57,824 nucleotides of DNA from an uncultured Lachnobacterium sp. (lineage in GTDB: Bacteria; Bacillota; Clostridia; Lachnospirales; Lachnospiraceae), in contig CALAST010000095.1 of NCBI GenBank assembly GCA_937889225.1, positions 1 to 57,824 on the forward strand, given 5' to 3'. A model generated the notes under the pieces. That model had not been told where the DNA came from and did not search any database. It saw only the letters and a program-made list of their open reading frames with translations. The translations under genes were made by a program, and so were the position numbers. Shown here piece after piece: positions 8,696-17,836 of this stretch. Within the stretch, counting starts at the first letter, position 1. Each line of letters opens with the position of its first letter.

Positions 8696-10401
8696 TTGTT
8701 GTAAATTTTAATAAGCCGGAATTTGAATATGATGTACATTCCCTTATCAAAGCATTTTTTCCAAAAGAAGATGTGGAAATGTACTATACATGTGCGGAAG
8801 CAGAAGTAGAAGGGAAAAATGTAGCGTGTACCCATAGGGAGATGGGAAGTGATATACAAGAAGAACAGTTAAAAAATGCATCACATGTATTTTTGATAGA
8901 TTATATAAACAGCAAAAATCCAAGTGCATTTCCAAAAGAAGACTATGATACGATTTTCATTCGTTGGGAGAAGTATACGCAAACACGGATTGAGGAAGTG
9001 GAATTGGATAAATTACAAGAAATTAGTTCGCAAAAAAATTGTGTAATAACAATCCAAAAAGATTGTGATAAGGCTATTGTGAAAATACAAGAAAACAGTA
9101 CAATTGTTACGGAAGTTTTTCGTACAAAATTTTCTGTCAATAGCACAAATCGCAAAGAAACCAAAAATGCGTTAAAACAACAACTCTACGATTTGTTGAA
9201 AAAAGGCTCAAAAAAAGAACTTCCATGGGGAACGCTAACAGGAATCCGCCCAACGAAAATTCCAATGAAACTTATGGAAGAAGGCTATTCCGATGAAGCA
9301 ATTGCTTCCTATATGAAAGAGACCTATTTTGCAACATATGAAAAAATCCAATTATCCATAGACATTGCAAAACGAGAAAAAGCATTACTTTCCAAAATAG
9401 ACTATGAAAATGGATACAGCTTATATATTGGAATCCCATTTTGTCCAAGCACTTGTTTATATTGTTCTTTTACGTCTTATCCGCTTGCGGTGTGGAGTAA
9501 ACAAGTGGATGCATATTTGGATGCATTGGAAAAAGAGATTCATTTTACAGCAGTAAAATTTCAAAATAAAAAATTAAATTCCATCTATATTGGCGGTGGA
9601 ACACCAACCACATTAAATCCACAGCAATTAGACCGCTTGATTCGCAAAATCAAATGCAGTTTTGATTTGCAGCATTGTGTGGAATTTACTGTAGAAGCAG
9701 GCAGACCGGATTCCATTACAAGAGAAAAACTTGCTGTACTTCGCAAACATGGCATTGACCGCATTTCCATTAATCCGCAGACGATGAAACAGGAAACGTT
9801 AGACTTAATCGGCAGACGGCACACCGTAGAAGAAATCGTGGAAAGTTTTCAAATGGCAAGAGAACTGGGATTTGACAATATCAATATGGATTTGATTATG
9901 GGGCTTCCGCAGGAAAGTTTGGAAGATGTGAAAAATACAATGGAGCAGTTAAAGGCACTTGAGCCGGATAACATTACAATTCATTCACTTGCTATTAAAC
10001 GTGCCGCAAGGCTGAATATTTTCAAAGACCATTACAAAGACATGCAAATGATAAATACACAAAAGCATATGGATTTGTGTGCAGAGTATTGCAAGGAAAT
10101 GGGACTTTTGCCATATTATTTATACCGTCAAAAAGGCATGGCTGGAAACATGGAAAATGTTGGTTATGCAAAAAGCGGCAAAGCAGGTGTGTATAACATC
10201 TTGATTATGGAAGAAAAACAGACTATAATGGCACTTGGTGCAGGTGCAACAACAAAGTTTGTGTTATCGGAACGAAATCCTGATGGAAGCCATCGGATTG
10301 AGCGTGTCGAAAACGTCAAGGATGTAAAAAATTATCTGGAGCGTGTTGACGAAATGATACAAAGAAAAATGAAAAAAATGGAGGATATACAATGGCATTA
10401 A
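8692..10401 (+). CDS. hemZ: Radical SAM coproporphyrinogen dehydrogenase-like protein HemZ
   Basis: A 569-aa radical SAM protein of the HemN/HemZ family. The 4Fe-4S cluster motif C251-x3-C255-x2-C258 lies in GIPFCPSTCLYCSF, followed by the SAM-binding IGGGTPTTL. The first 180 residues are the extra N-terminal region typical of HemZ. HemZ is named for oxygen-independent coproporphyrinogen III oxidation, but in Clostridia without a haem pathway its real role is uncertain, and no other haem gene is present here. It overlaps the MBL gene by 4 nt and hisS by 10 nt, so the three are probably co-translated. Confidence 0.85.
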   Translation: MIVVNFNKPEFEYDVHSLIKAFFPKEDVEMYYTCAEAEVEGKNVACTHREMGSDIQEEQLKNASHVFLIDYINSKNPSAFPKEDYDTIFIRWEKYTQTRIEEVELDKLQEISSQKNCVITIQKDCDKAIVKIQENSTIVTEVFRTKFSVNSTNRKETKNALKQQLYDLLKKGSKKELPWGTLTGIRPTKIPMKLMEEGYSDEAIASYMKETYFATYEKIQLSIDIAKREKALLSKIDYENGYSLYIGIPFCPSTCLYCSFTSYPLAVWSKQVDAYLDALEKEIHFTAVKFQNKKLNSIYIGGGTPTTLNPQQLDRLIRKIKCSFDLQHCVEFTVEAGRPDSITREKLAVLRKHGIDRISINPQTMKQETLDLIGRRHTVEEIVESFQMARELGFDNINMDLIMGLPQESLEDVKNTMEQLKALEPDNITIHSLAIKRAARLNIFKDHYKDMQMINTQKHMDLCAEYCKEMGLLPYYLYRQKGMAGNMENVGYAKSGKAGVYNILIMEEKQTIMALGAGATTKFVLSERNPDGSHRIERVENVKDVKNYLERVDEMIQRKMKKMEDIQWH

Positions 10402-11651
10402 GCAAAAAACCGGTAAACGGCATGAAAGATATATTACCGGCTGAAATGGAAATTCGTGATTATGTGACAAGCGTAATCAAAGAAACCTATCGCAGCTTTG
10501 GTTTTACCCCAATTGAAACACCATGTATGGAAAATATTGCAAACTTAAGCAATAAACAGGGTGGAGAAAATGAAAAATTAATCTTCAAAGTATTAAAACG
10601 TGGAGAAAAATTAAATTTAGAAACAGCAAAAGAGGAAGCAGATGTCGTGGACTTTGGTATGCGTTATGATTTGACCGTACCACTCACTCGTTTTTATTCC
10701 AATAATGCCAACAATTTGCCAAGCCCGTTTAAAGCACTTCAGATTGGCAGCGTATGGCGTGCAGACAGACCACAGCGTGGACGTTATCGTCAGTTTACGC
10801 AATGTGATATTGATATTTTAGGCGAAGCAAGCAATCTTGCAGAAATCGAATTGATTACTGCAACAACAACGACTATTGGCAAACTTGGTTTCAAAAACTT
10901 TGAAATCCGTATCAATGAGCGTCGTATTTTAAAAGCAATGGCAGCGTATTGTGGATTTGCAGAAGAAGATTATGACAGCGTATTTATCACACTTGACAAA
11001 ATGGATAAAATTAGTATGGAAGGCTGTGCAGAGGAACTTCTTCGCAATGGATATGAACAGGCTTCGATTGACAAATATCTTGGCTTATTCAAAGATTTGG
11101 AAGAGAAAAAGGATGTAGCAGAAGGCGTTGCATTCCTTGCAGAAACATTAGGGGAATATTTGGATGCAGATGTTGTAAAAAATATGACCGAAATTGCAGC
11201 GGCAGTAAATGCAACAAAAGCGGCAGACTTTAAACTCGTATTTGACCCAACATTGGTACGTGGTATGAGCTATTACACAGGCACAATTTTTGAAATTTCC
11301 ATGCCGGAACTTGGTGCAGCTTGTGGTGGCGGTGGAAGATACGACAAGATGGTTGGCAAATTTACCGGAAAAGATGTGCCTGCATGTGGATTTTCGATTG
11401 GATTTGAAAGAATTATCCTTCTTTTGATGGAAAGCGGATTCCAGATTCCGGAAAGCCCGAAAAAGGTAGCGTACTTAGTAGAAAAGAACTATCCGGCAGA
11501 TAAACTTGTAGATGTTATGAAACAGGCAAAAGATGCCCGTGAAAACGGACAGCAGGTACTTGTGGTTCGTATGAATAAAAACAAGAAATTCCAGAAAGAA
11601 CAGTTGGAAAAAGAAGGTTATGCGGAATTTGTAGAATTTTTCGCGAAGTAA
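10392..11651 (+). CDS. hisS: Histidine--tRNA ligase
   Basis: A 419-aa class II aminoacyl-tRNA synthetase charging tRNA-His. Motif 2 lies in SVWRADRPQRGRYRQFTQCD (about 119-139) and the motif 3 region in GGGGRYDKMVGKFTGK through ACGFSIGFERI (about 312-340). The HisA-type LVRGMSYYTGTIFE stretch is also present. The C-terminal anticodon-binding domain ends normally. The RBS GGAGG lies within the end of hemZ, and the 10-nt overlap suggests coupling. There is no T-box upstream, so it seems not to be regulated as a separate unit. Confidence 0.95.
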   Translation: MALSKKPVNGMKDILPAEMEIRDYVTSVIKETYRSFGFTPIETPCMENIANLSNKQGGENEKLIFKVLKRGEKLNLETAKEEADVVDFGMRYDLTVPLTRFYSNNANNLPSPFKALQIGSVWRADRPQRGRYRQFTQCDIDILGEASNLAEIELITATTTTIGKLGFKNFEIRINERRILKAMAAYCGFAEEDYDSVFITLDKMDKISMEGCAEELLRNGYEQASIDKYLGLFKDLEEKKDVAEGVAFLAETLGEYLDADVVKNMTEIAAAVNATKAADFKLVFDPTLVRGMSYYTGTIFEISMPELGAACGGGGRYDKMVGKFTGKDVPACGFSIGFERIILLLMESGFQIPESPKKVAYLVEKNYPADKLVDVMKQAKDARENGQQVLVVRMNKNKKFQKEQLEKEGYAEFVEFFAK

Positions 11652-11681
11652 TGAAAAGAACTAATTTATGAAGGGGTAAAA

Positions 11682-12158
11682 ATGGATATTTCTTTTCAAG
11701 CAGAAAATAAGAAGTTTAATTATAGAGTATGTGCAATGATAATTTCAGAAAATAAGATATTAGCGATGCATGATGAACGGTCTCCATATTATTATTTGCC
11801 GGGTGGCAGAGTGAAAATGGGAGAAACAGCAGAAGATGCTGTAATCCGAGAAGTCCAAGAAGAACTGGGAATTATATCTGAGATTGTGCGTCCTTTATGG
11901 CTAAACCAAGCATTTTTTACAGAAGATGTGGATAATTTCAATTATCATGAATTATGCATATATTTTTTAATGGATATTACATCGACCGATTTATTAGAAA
12001 GAGGAAATAAGTTTGTATCAAAAGAAGGACAGCAAACACATACATTTGAATGGTTGGAATTTGAGAGATTAAAAAACGAATATTTTTATCCTTTGTTTTT
12101 GAAAAAAGATATATTCCATCTTCCTAATACATTTACGATTCGTACGGAAATGGAATAA
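11682..12158 (+). CDS. NUDIX hydrolase
   Basis: A 158-aa protein with a complete Nudix box (about residues 41-64: GGRVKMGE, then REVQEELGI), so it should hydrolyse a nucleoside diphosphate linked to another group using Mg2+. Substrate specificity cannot be read from the box. The start has AAGGGG 5 nt upstream. It lies 30 nt after hisS and 98 bp before aspS. Confidence 0.9.
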   Translation: MDISFQAENKKFNYRVCAMIISENKILAMHDERSPYYYLPGGRVKMGETAEDAVIREVQEELGIISEIVRPLWLNQAFFTEDVDNFNYHELCIYFLMDITSTDLLERGNKFVSKEGQQTHTFEWLEFERLKNEYFYPLFLKKDIFHLPNTFTIRTEME

Positions 12159-12256
12159 GAAACTGCTAAGTAACGAATTTGGATGGTAAGTGTTTACTTT
12201 ACGCATATAACGAAATAGTTTTATAAATTTATAAAAAATAGAAATGGAGAAAAAAC

Positions 12257-14056
12257 ATGGCAGAATCAATGAAAGGCTTACACAGAAGCCACAGATGTAC
12301 CGAAGTAAGCAATGCCAATATTGGTGAAACAGTTACCGTTATGGGTTGGGTACAAAAAAGAAGAAATTTAGGAAGTTTAATTTTCGTAGATTTACGCGAC
12401 AGAAGCGGACTTTTACAGATTGTATTTGATGAAGAAAGCGTTGGAACAGAAGGTTTTGAAAAAGCAGGAACATTAAGAAGTGAATTTGTTATCGCAGTAG
12501 AAGGAACAGTTGCCAAAAGAGCAGCGGCTGTAAATGAAAACTTAAAGACAGGGGATATTGAAATTATCGCAACTTCTTTGCGTATTTTATCCGAATCCCA
12601 GACACCGCCATTTGCGATTGAAGAAAATTCCCTTACAAAAGAAGATATTCGTTTGAAATACCGTTACTTAGATTTAAGAAGACCGGATATTCAGAATAAC
12701 TTAATGTTAAAGAGCAAAGTGCTTCGTTTAATGCGTGACTTTATGGCAGATGAAGGATTTTTGGAAATCGAAACACCAATCCTTTGTAAATCCACACCGG
12801 AAGGTGCAAGAGATTACCTCGTGCCAAGCCGTGTACATCAGGGACATTTCTATGCGTTGCCACAGTCTCCACAGATTTTCAAACAGTTACTTATGGCTTC
12901 CGGATATGACCGTTATTTCCAGATTGCAAGATGTTTCCGTGATGAAGACCTTCGTGCAGACCGTCAGCCGGAATTTACACAGGCGGATATGGAATTGTCT
13001 TTCGTAGATGTAGAAGATGTATTGGATGTAAATGAACGCTTAATCCAGTATGTATTTAAAGAAGCAATCGGTGTAGATATTCAAGTACCACTTCCAAGAA
13101 TGTCATGGCAGGAAGCAATGGACAGATTTGGTTCTGACAAACCGGATACTCGTTTTAGAATGGAACTTACAGATGTATCTGAAGTTGTAAAAGATTGCGG
13201 TTTTGCAGTATTTAAAGGAGCATTAGAAGCCGGTGGAACAGTTCGTGGTATTAATGTAGAAGGCCAAGGGGCTATGCCACGTAAGAAAATCGACAAATTA
13301 GTAGAGTTTGCAAAAGGATATGGTGCAAAAGGTCTTGCTTATATCTGTATCAACGAAGATGGCACATACAAATCTTCTTTTGCAAAATTTATGACAGAAG
13401 AAGAAATGACCGCACTTGTATCTGCTATGAATGGTAAAGCAGGAGACTTACTTCTCTTTGCCGCAGACAAGACAAAATTAGTATGGAACGTACTTGGTGC
13501 ACTTCGCTTGGAAATGGGTAAAACACTCGGTCTCATTGATGAAAACAAATATAACTTCCTTTGGATTACCGAATTCCCATTATTAGAATGGTCTGACGAA
13601 GAAAACAGATTTATGGCAATGCACCACCCATTTACCATGCCAATGGAAGAAGACTGGGAAAGAATTGACTCGGACCCGGGTTCCGTTCGTGCAAAAGCAT
13701 ATGATATCGTATTAAACGGTTCCGAACTTGGCGGTGGTTCTGTGCGTATTCATCAGGATGACATTCAGGAAAAAATGTTCGAAGTACTTGGCTTTACAAA
13801 AGAAGCCGCACATGAACAGTTTGGTTTCCTTTTGGATGCATTCTCTTATGGCGTACCACCACACGCAGGACTTGCATATGGCGTAGACCGTATTATTATG
13901 CATATGGTACACACTGATAATATTCGTGAAGTAATCGCATTCCCGAAAGTAAAAGATGCATCTTGTATGATGTCAAAAGCTCCGGGAACTGTTGATGCAA
14001 AACAGTTGGAAGAATTAGGTATTGCGATTGTTGCGGATGTGGAAGAAGAAAAATAA
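12257..14056 (+). CDS. aspS: Aspartate--tRNA ligase (bacterial type)
   Basis: A 599-aa class IIb synthetase charging tRNA-Asp. The N-terminal OB-fold anticodon-binding domain (1-105) contains GWVQKRRNLGSLIFVDLRDR. Next come the catalytic motifs with FLEIETPILCKSTPEGARDYLVPSR and FRDEDLRADRQPEFTQ, the GAD insertion domain of bacterial enzymes, and the C-terminal motif 3 region GLAYGVDRI. The length is normal. The 98-bp leader contains a perfect 18-bp AT palindrome (12219-12236) near the RBS. Whether the enzyme also charges tRNA-Asn cannot be decided, since no gatCAB is in the window. Confidence 0.95.
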   Translation: MAESMKGLHRSHRCTEVSNANIGETVTVMGWVQKRRNLGSLIFVDLRDRSGLLQIVFDEESVGTEGFEKAGTLRSEFVIAVEGTVAKRAAAVNENLKTGDIEIIATSLRILSESQTPPFAIEENSLTKEDIRLKYRYLDLRRPDIQNNLMLKSKVLRLMRDFMADEGFLEIETPILCKSTPEGARDYLVPSRVHQGHFYALPQSPQIFKQLLMASGYDRYFQIARCFRDEDLRADRQPEFTQADMELSFVDVEDVLDVNERLIQYVFKEAIGVDIQVPLPRMSWQEAMDRFGSDKPDTRFRMELTDVSEVVKDCGFAVFKGALEAGGTVRGINVEGQGAMPRKKIDKLVEFAKGYGAKGLAYICINEDGTYKSSFAKFMTEEEMTALVSAMNGKAGDLLLFAADKTKLVWNVLGALRLEMGKTLGLIDENKYNFLWITEFPLLEWSDEENRFMAMHHPFTMPMEEDWERIDSDPGSVRAKAYDIVLNGSELGGGSVRIHQDDIQEKMFEVLGFTKEAAHEQFGFLLDAFSYGVPPHAGLAYGVDRIIMHMVHTDNIREVIAFPKVKDASCMMSKAPGTVDAKQLEELGIAIVADVEEEK

Positions 14057-14081
14057 AGGAAGTTTGACAAATAAAAAAGTA

Positions 14082-14120
14082 AAAAACTCAGATATGAAAA
14101 AACAATCATTAAGAGTTTTT
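14082..14120 (+). terminator. Weak terminator-like hairpin after aspS
   Basis: AAAAACTC/GAGTTTTT (14082-14089/14113-14120) with a 23-nt loop. The 3' arm ends in T residues, but the stem is AT-rich, so termination may be weak. Confidence 0.4.
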
Positions 14121-14178
14121 GTATAATAACTATAAATGAGTAAATAGTAAATCGTATACGAAGTTTTATTTATATATA

Positions 14179-14343
14179 TACGACAGATAGAAATAAATAC
14201 GTTGATTTTCTTGTTTTGCTCCGTCGCTTATATCGAACCACAAATCAAAACTCGCCTAAATAGGCTCAAACAGTTGATTTGTGGTTCGGCTATACTCGCA
14301 AAACTACGAAAATCTGCCTATCATTTGTTTCTAATCTGTCGTA
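14179..14343. mobile_element. Large palindromic element (MITE-like)
   Basis: A 165-bp imperfect palindrome. The ends are the perfect inverted repeat TACGACAGAT (14179-14188/14334-14343). The arms stay complementary with small gaps towards a perfect 15-bp core stem whose left arm is CGAACCACAAATCAA; a small GCCTA/TAGGC hairpin lies at the tip. It codes for nothing and sits between the convergent aspS and DUF4317 genes, just downstream of both stops. It is probably a non-autonomous transposon or a very long bidirectional termination structure. Only one copy is in the window. Confidence 0.6.
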
Positions 14344-14381
14344 TTCGATTATTAGAAACAAAAACTTTTATGATGTAATTT

Positions 14382-16286
14382 TCAGTCTTTGTTATTTAAG
14401 TAATGATGTAATTCCTCACAAGCCTGTGTATAATTTTCAAACAGAATGGCATTTAAGCCAAATTCTTTTGCAGCACGGATATTGTTTGCATTATCATCAA
14501 TAAATACCGCTTTGGCAGGGTTAATCTGATAACGGTCACAAATACGTTTGTAGATTTCCGGATTTGGTTTAATAATACCTTCTTGGAAGGAAATCACAGC
14601 TCCATCCATTTCGGAGAGGAAACGAAGATTGGTGTCTAAGTTGGTATCATAAGCCGGTTTTGACCAGTTCGAAAGGGCATAGACTTTGTAGCCTTGCTTT
14701 TTTAATCCGCAAACCCAGTCATAAGCATAATCATATATTTTTAACATATCCGGCAGATGGTCGTAAATTTCCGCAATCTGTTTTTTATATTCCGGTGCTT
14801 CTTTCGCAAAAATTTCAATAATTTCCTCTGTAGAAATTAATCCTTTGTCAAATTCATTCCATGCATCGTTTCTTACAGTTGCATTTGCGATTTTTTCAAA
14901 GGCTTCTCCTTCAAAACCGCGTGAAATAAAATATTCTTTCCAACAGAAATCGACTAAGACATTGCCGATATCAAAAATGATAGTGTTAATCATAGGGGAA
15001 TCCTCTTTATGTGCAACTCCATTAATAGCCGCTTGCTCATCGTCTTCCATCGGAATAACGAGGCATTTTTGCCCGTTAATAATAGAGGAATGAATTTGGT
15101 TTGCTTTTTCCGGTTTTACATGGAGTACCACATCATAGTTGTGGGTTTGTGCCATATACTGGTTCATTTCTTCTTGTTTTTCCAAAAGCTGTGAGGTGCG
15201 TTCTTCTAACTGCTCATTTTTATCGCTTAACTGCTGATATAAAGTGCTGATTTGGCTTTCCATTTCTTGTCTTTCCAAGCGGATGACATTCTGCTGCAAG
15301 GCTTTTGCATCAATGACATGTTCCGCAACCGGAAGTTTATCGCCAAATGCTTCATCCATCTTCTTTTCAATACGGGAAGCTTTTTCTTCGGAAATATTGC
15401 TTTCTTCCAGTAATTGTTGCATGGTGGTTTTGTCTAAGACAAAGGCATCGTCTTCTTCGTCATGGGTATCTTCATATTCATCAATCATATAGCTTAAGTT
15501 TTGCTGAATATCCATAAGAAGACCTTCCGTTGCTTCATCTTCTGCACCAAGCACATTGCGGACGATGGAGTGGAATGCCATTTTTTGTTCCGTAGCAGTA
15601 CGCTCTATGCTACAGCCTAATCCGTTTGCCATAAATTCGGAGTGTGGTTCTTTGGTATTTTTGGTGTAGAATAAGGCAGAATGAATATCGGTACTTCTAT
15701 CATTAAATGCAGGGAATAAAAATGCGGTATCCGGTACGCCAACCACCCAGTCACGGACACGAGAGCCGATGCGTTGTTCTGACTCTAAATAACCAAGTCC
15801 CGGTTTGGATAAAGCAACAGGGCAAATGGCACAAATCAGATAGCTGTATACTTCTTCTGACTCATCAAGGTTATTGTTGTCGCTTGTGCGTGTCATAACA
15901 TCATAAGCATCGTGATATAATAAAATCAAATAGTTTCCTGTGTGATCATATGTATCAATGACTAAATCATAATAAGTATCCAACAGATTTTCATCTTCTA
16001 ACTTGCTTTCACGCAAAGCCATCAGAATCTGCTGTCTGCCACCAACTTCTTCTTCCTCTAATGGGAAATGAAGTTCAAGCAGATTATTTCCTAAAGTGCC
16101 GGAAAGTGCTTTGTTGGCAATTTCCAGATATTTATAATATTCTTCTTCTTCCAAATTTAAAAATTTTCCGCCAAATTTGCAAACTTTGTTGTGGTTTGCA
16201 TCTACGTAACAGCCAACTAGGCGAGTAAAGGTTGCCGCATCTTTTTTAAAGCGACGTTTTAATTCTAAGACTTCTTTTTTATTCAT
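14382..16286 (-). CDS. DUF4317 protein fused to a HAD-family hydrolase
   Basis: A 634-aa protein. The first 430 residues match DUF4317, a Clostridial family of unknown function. The last 203 residues (from the Met at 14993) are a HAD-superfamily phosphatase, with FDIGNVLVDF (nucleophile and acid Asp), ALSNWSKP, KPNPEIY and FIDDNANNI, that is motifs I to IV in order. The start at 16286 has GGAG 8 nt upstream; a longer frame to 16337 lacks an RBS. Just before the HAD domain the DNA reads AGAGGA, 7 nt, ATG, a good internal RBS, so the phosphatase may also be made alone. The fusion probably arose by loss of a stop between two adjacent genes. Confidence 0.82.
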   Translation of the reverse strand: MNKKEVLELKRRFKKDAATFTRLVGCYVDANHNKVCKFGGKFLNLEEEEYYKYLEIANKALSGTLGNNLLELHFPLEEEEVGGRQQILMALRESKLEDENLLDTYYDLVIDTYDHTGNYLILLYHDAYDVMTRTSDNNNLDESEEVYSYLICAICPVALSKPGLGYLESEQRIGSRVRDWVVGVPDTAFLFPAFNDRSTDIHSALFYTKNTKEPHSEFMANGLGCSIERTATEQKMAFHSIVRNVLGAEDEATEGLLMDIQQNLSYMIDEYEDTHDEEDDAFVLDKTTMQQLLEESNISEEKASRIEKKMDEAFGDKLPVAEHVIDAKALQQNVIRLERQEMESQISTLYQQLSDKNEQLEERTSQLLEKQEEMNQYMAQTHNYDVVLHVKPEKANQIHSSIINGQKCLVIPMEDDEQAAINGVAHKEDSPMINTIIFDIGNVLVDFCWKEYFISRGFEGEAFEKIANATVRNDAWNEFDKGLISTEEIIEIFAKEAPEYKKQIAEIYDHLPDMLKIYDYAYDWVCGLKKQGYKVYALSNWSKPAYDTNLDTNLRFLSEMDGAVISFQEGIIKPNPEIYKRICDRYQINPAKAVFIDDNANNIRAAKEFGLNAILFENYTQACEELHHYLNNKD

Positions 16287-16418
16287 TATGTATGCTCCAT
16301 TTCTTGAGATTTTTATTTTGCAGATGAGTTTATTCATCGCTAAGTTTCATGTATTTGTAATGCAGATTTACCTGTATGGAGTGTCCGCTTGAGTATATAA
16401 AATACGAATTCAGAAACG

Positions 16419-16541
16419 TGGTATCATATCGATTATGATGTTTATGATACCAAATAAAGACGGTTTATGTCAATTTTAAAGCAATACTTGGTGTAAGTGT
16501 AAGAGAAACACTTTGCAAAGTATTGCAAATTCGATATACTA
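16419..16541 (+). promoter_or_regulatory. Control region of the 16598 gene: palindrome, hairpin and promoter
   Basis: The 311-bp gap between the divergent genes holds a perfect 10-bp inverted repeat TGGTATCATA/TATGATACCA (16419-16428/16443-16452), a long hairpin (GCAATACTT/AAGTATTGC at 16481-16489/16518-16526 with an inner AAGTGT/ACACTT), and a promoter TTGCAA (16513-16518)-16-TATACT (16535-16540). The hairpin overlaps the -35 box, so it may be an operator and not an RNA structure. GAGTGTCCGCTTGA at 16380-16393 resembles the 3' arm of the dispersed element. Confidence 0.45.
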
Positions 16542-16597
16542 TTATAATAAATTATGGAAATGCTAGGTGTATAAGTGTAGGAGGTAGGAGGAATTTT

Positions 16598-17545
16598 ATG
16601 AATAATAAGATAGTGACCGTTATAGAGGCAGAGGCAAATGGTATTTCTATGGAAATGGTAAGAATATGTAAGGAAATAAGAAAACTTGCTAAATTAGATA
16701 GAATCCGGTTGGATGAAACAGTACATCGAAGCGGTTTGAATAAACATTTATATTCTTATATTGAATACTGTGGTTTAGATGTAAGGGAATATATAAAAGA
16801 TTATTTATCAAATCTACAACCTTTTATGCTTGAAAGATTTTCATCGCAAGAGCCAGATGGTAATTTTATCTGTGTGCTCGATAATATGTATAGAGTATCG
16901 CTATATATAAATTTGGATAAGACATTTGGAAATGAAGTGATTGTATCATTTCATGAAAATAATAAGCGAGGAATTGCAAAAGAAAATAATATGATTCGAA
17001 ACAAGACAGAGCGATTCGTTCCGGTTTTTGCAGAGGAATTATGTGCAAGGATTGATGGGTATTCAAAAGAAGAAATTAAAATATTAATACAGCGAGGAAT
17101 GTTATTGCTTCCAATTCGTGTAATGGGACACAAATGTGAAAATGGTGTTTATATTGTCAACGAAAGGGATATTGAAACACCAATTATAGAACAATGCAAT
17201 CAATACTTAAGGGATATGTATACAAGTGACTTGGATTTAGAAGCATTAGATAGAGTAGAATTATTTTCCGTACTGCATCAAATTTCTTTTACATCATATG
17301 GAAATACAGTATTTTCCAATATGTCTTTATTGATTGATAATCTTGCTATGCAAAAAAGCGTAATTGGAAAAAAAGTTGCAGACTTTGCATTGGTTACATA
17401 TGTTGACCATCTGTTTATTGATGCAGAGCAATCAAAGGAACTTATTGAAGTGTTGGATGAAAAGTATAAGGTTAAAAGTCAGAAAGGTATTGAGTTTATT
17501 TTGGAACGAATAAAAGATGGTTTAAGGGCGAAATTGATAGAATAG
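16598..17545 (+). CDS. Conserved-looking protein of unknown function
   Basis: A 315-aa soluble protein that I do not recognise. There is no signal peptide or membrane segment. Residues 15-60 are helical with a pattern like a DNA-binding bundle (AKLDRIRLDETVHRSGLNKHLYSYIEYCG, shown here as AKLDRIRLDE then HRSGLNKHLY). The middle is strand-rich and the C-terminal 100 residues are helical and acidic. The ATG at 16598 has a strong AGGAGG RBS; the frame extends upstream without one. Transcription ends at the terminator at 17738, after a nuclease-family remnant. A role in regulation or in a toxin-antitoxin-like unit is possible but unsupported. Confidence 0.6.
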   Translation: MNNKIVTVIEAEANGISMEMVRICKEIRKLAKLDRIRLDETVHRSGLNKHLYSYIEYCGLDVREYIKDYLSNLQPFMLERFSSQEPDGNFICVLDNMYRVSLYINLDKTFGNEVIVSFHENNKRGIAKENNMIRNKTERFVPVFAEELCARIDGYSKEEIKILIQRGMLLLPIRVMGHKCENGVYIVNERDIETPIIEQCNQYLRDMYTSDLDLEALDRVELFSVLHQISFTSYGNTVFSNMSLLIDNLAMQKSVIGKKVADFALVTYVDHLFIDAEQSKELIEVLDEKYKVKSQKGIEFILERIKDGLRAKLIE

Positions 17546-17549
17546 GAAA

Positions 17550-17717
17550 GTGTTCAATACGAAAAAAGAAAAGGCATTGGAAGATATCGTAGCCATTGCA
17601 TTAAAGCAGATAGAAGATAAAAGATATGAAGAAAAATTAATCGCAAATGGAGTTGCGAGAGAACAAATTCGAAAATATGGATTTGCGTTTGATGGAAAAG
17701 AGATATTAATTGGATAG
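17550..17717 (+). pseudogene. C-terminal remnant of an AAA-ATPase-like / PD-(D/E)XK (PDDEXK_9) protein
   Basis: An open stretch of 55 codons in another frame immediately after the 16598 gene. It reads ALEDIVAIALKQIEDKRY and then REQIRKYGFAFDGKEILIG, ending in TAG. This is the characteristic C-terminal tail of the large AAA-ATPase-like/PDDEXK_9 family (ALKQIE..RY, then KYG.AF.GK). Nothing of the ATPase or catalytic part remains nearby. The only possible start is a GTG at 17550 with an RBS placed too close. I read it as the end of a gene removed by deletion or replacement. Confidence 0.7.
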
Positions 17718-17737
17718 ATATATTCTATAGGGAATAC

Positions 17738-17776
17738 AAAAAACACTTCTTAATATGAAAAAGAGAAGTGTTTTTT
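17738..17776. terminator. Strong bidirectional intrinsic terminator
   Basis: A perfect 13-bp stem AAAAAACACTTCT/AGAAGTGTTTTTT (17738-17750/17764-17776). A run of T follows on either strand, so it can stop both the 16598 transcript and the convergent XRE transcript. Confidence 0.9.
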
Positions 17777-17836
17777 GTTTGAAAAAGATTGACTGCACGT
17801 AACGTGCAGATTTAACCTAATAGATGGGAAAGCAAA

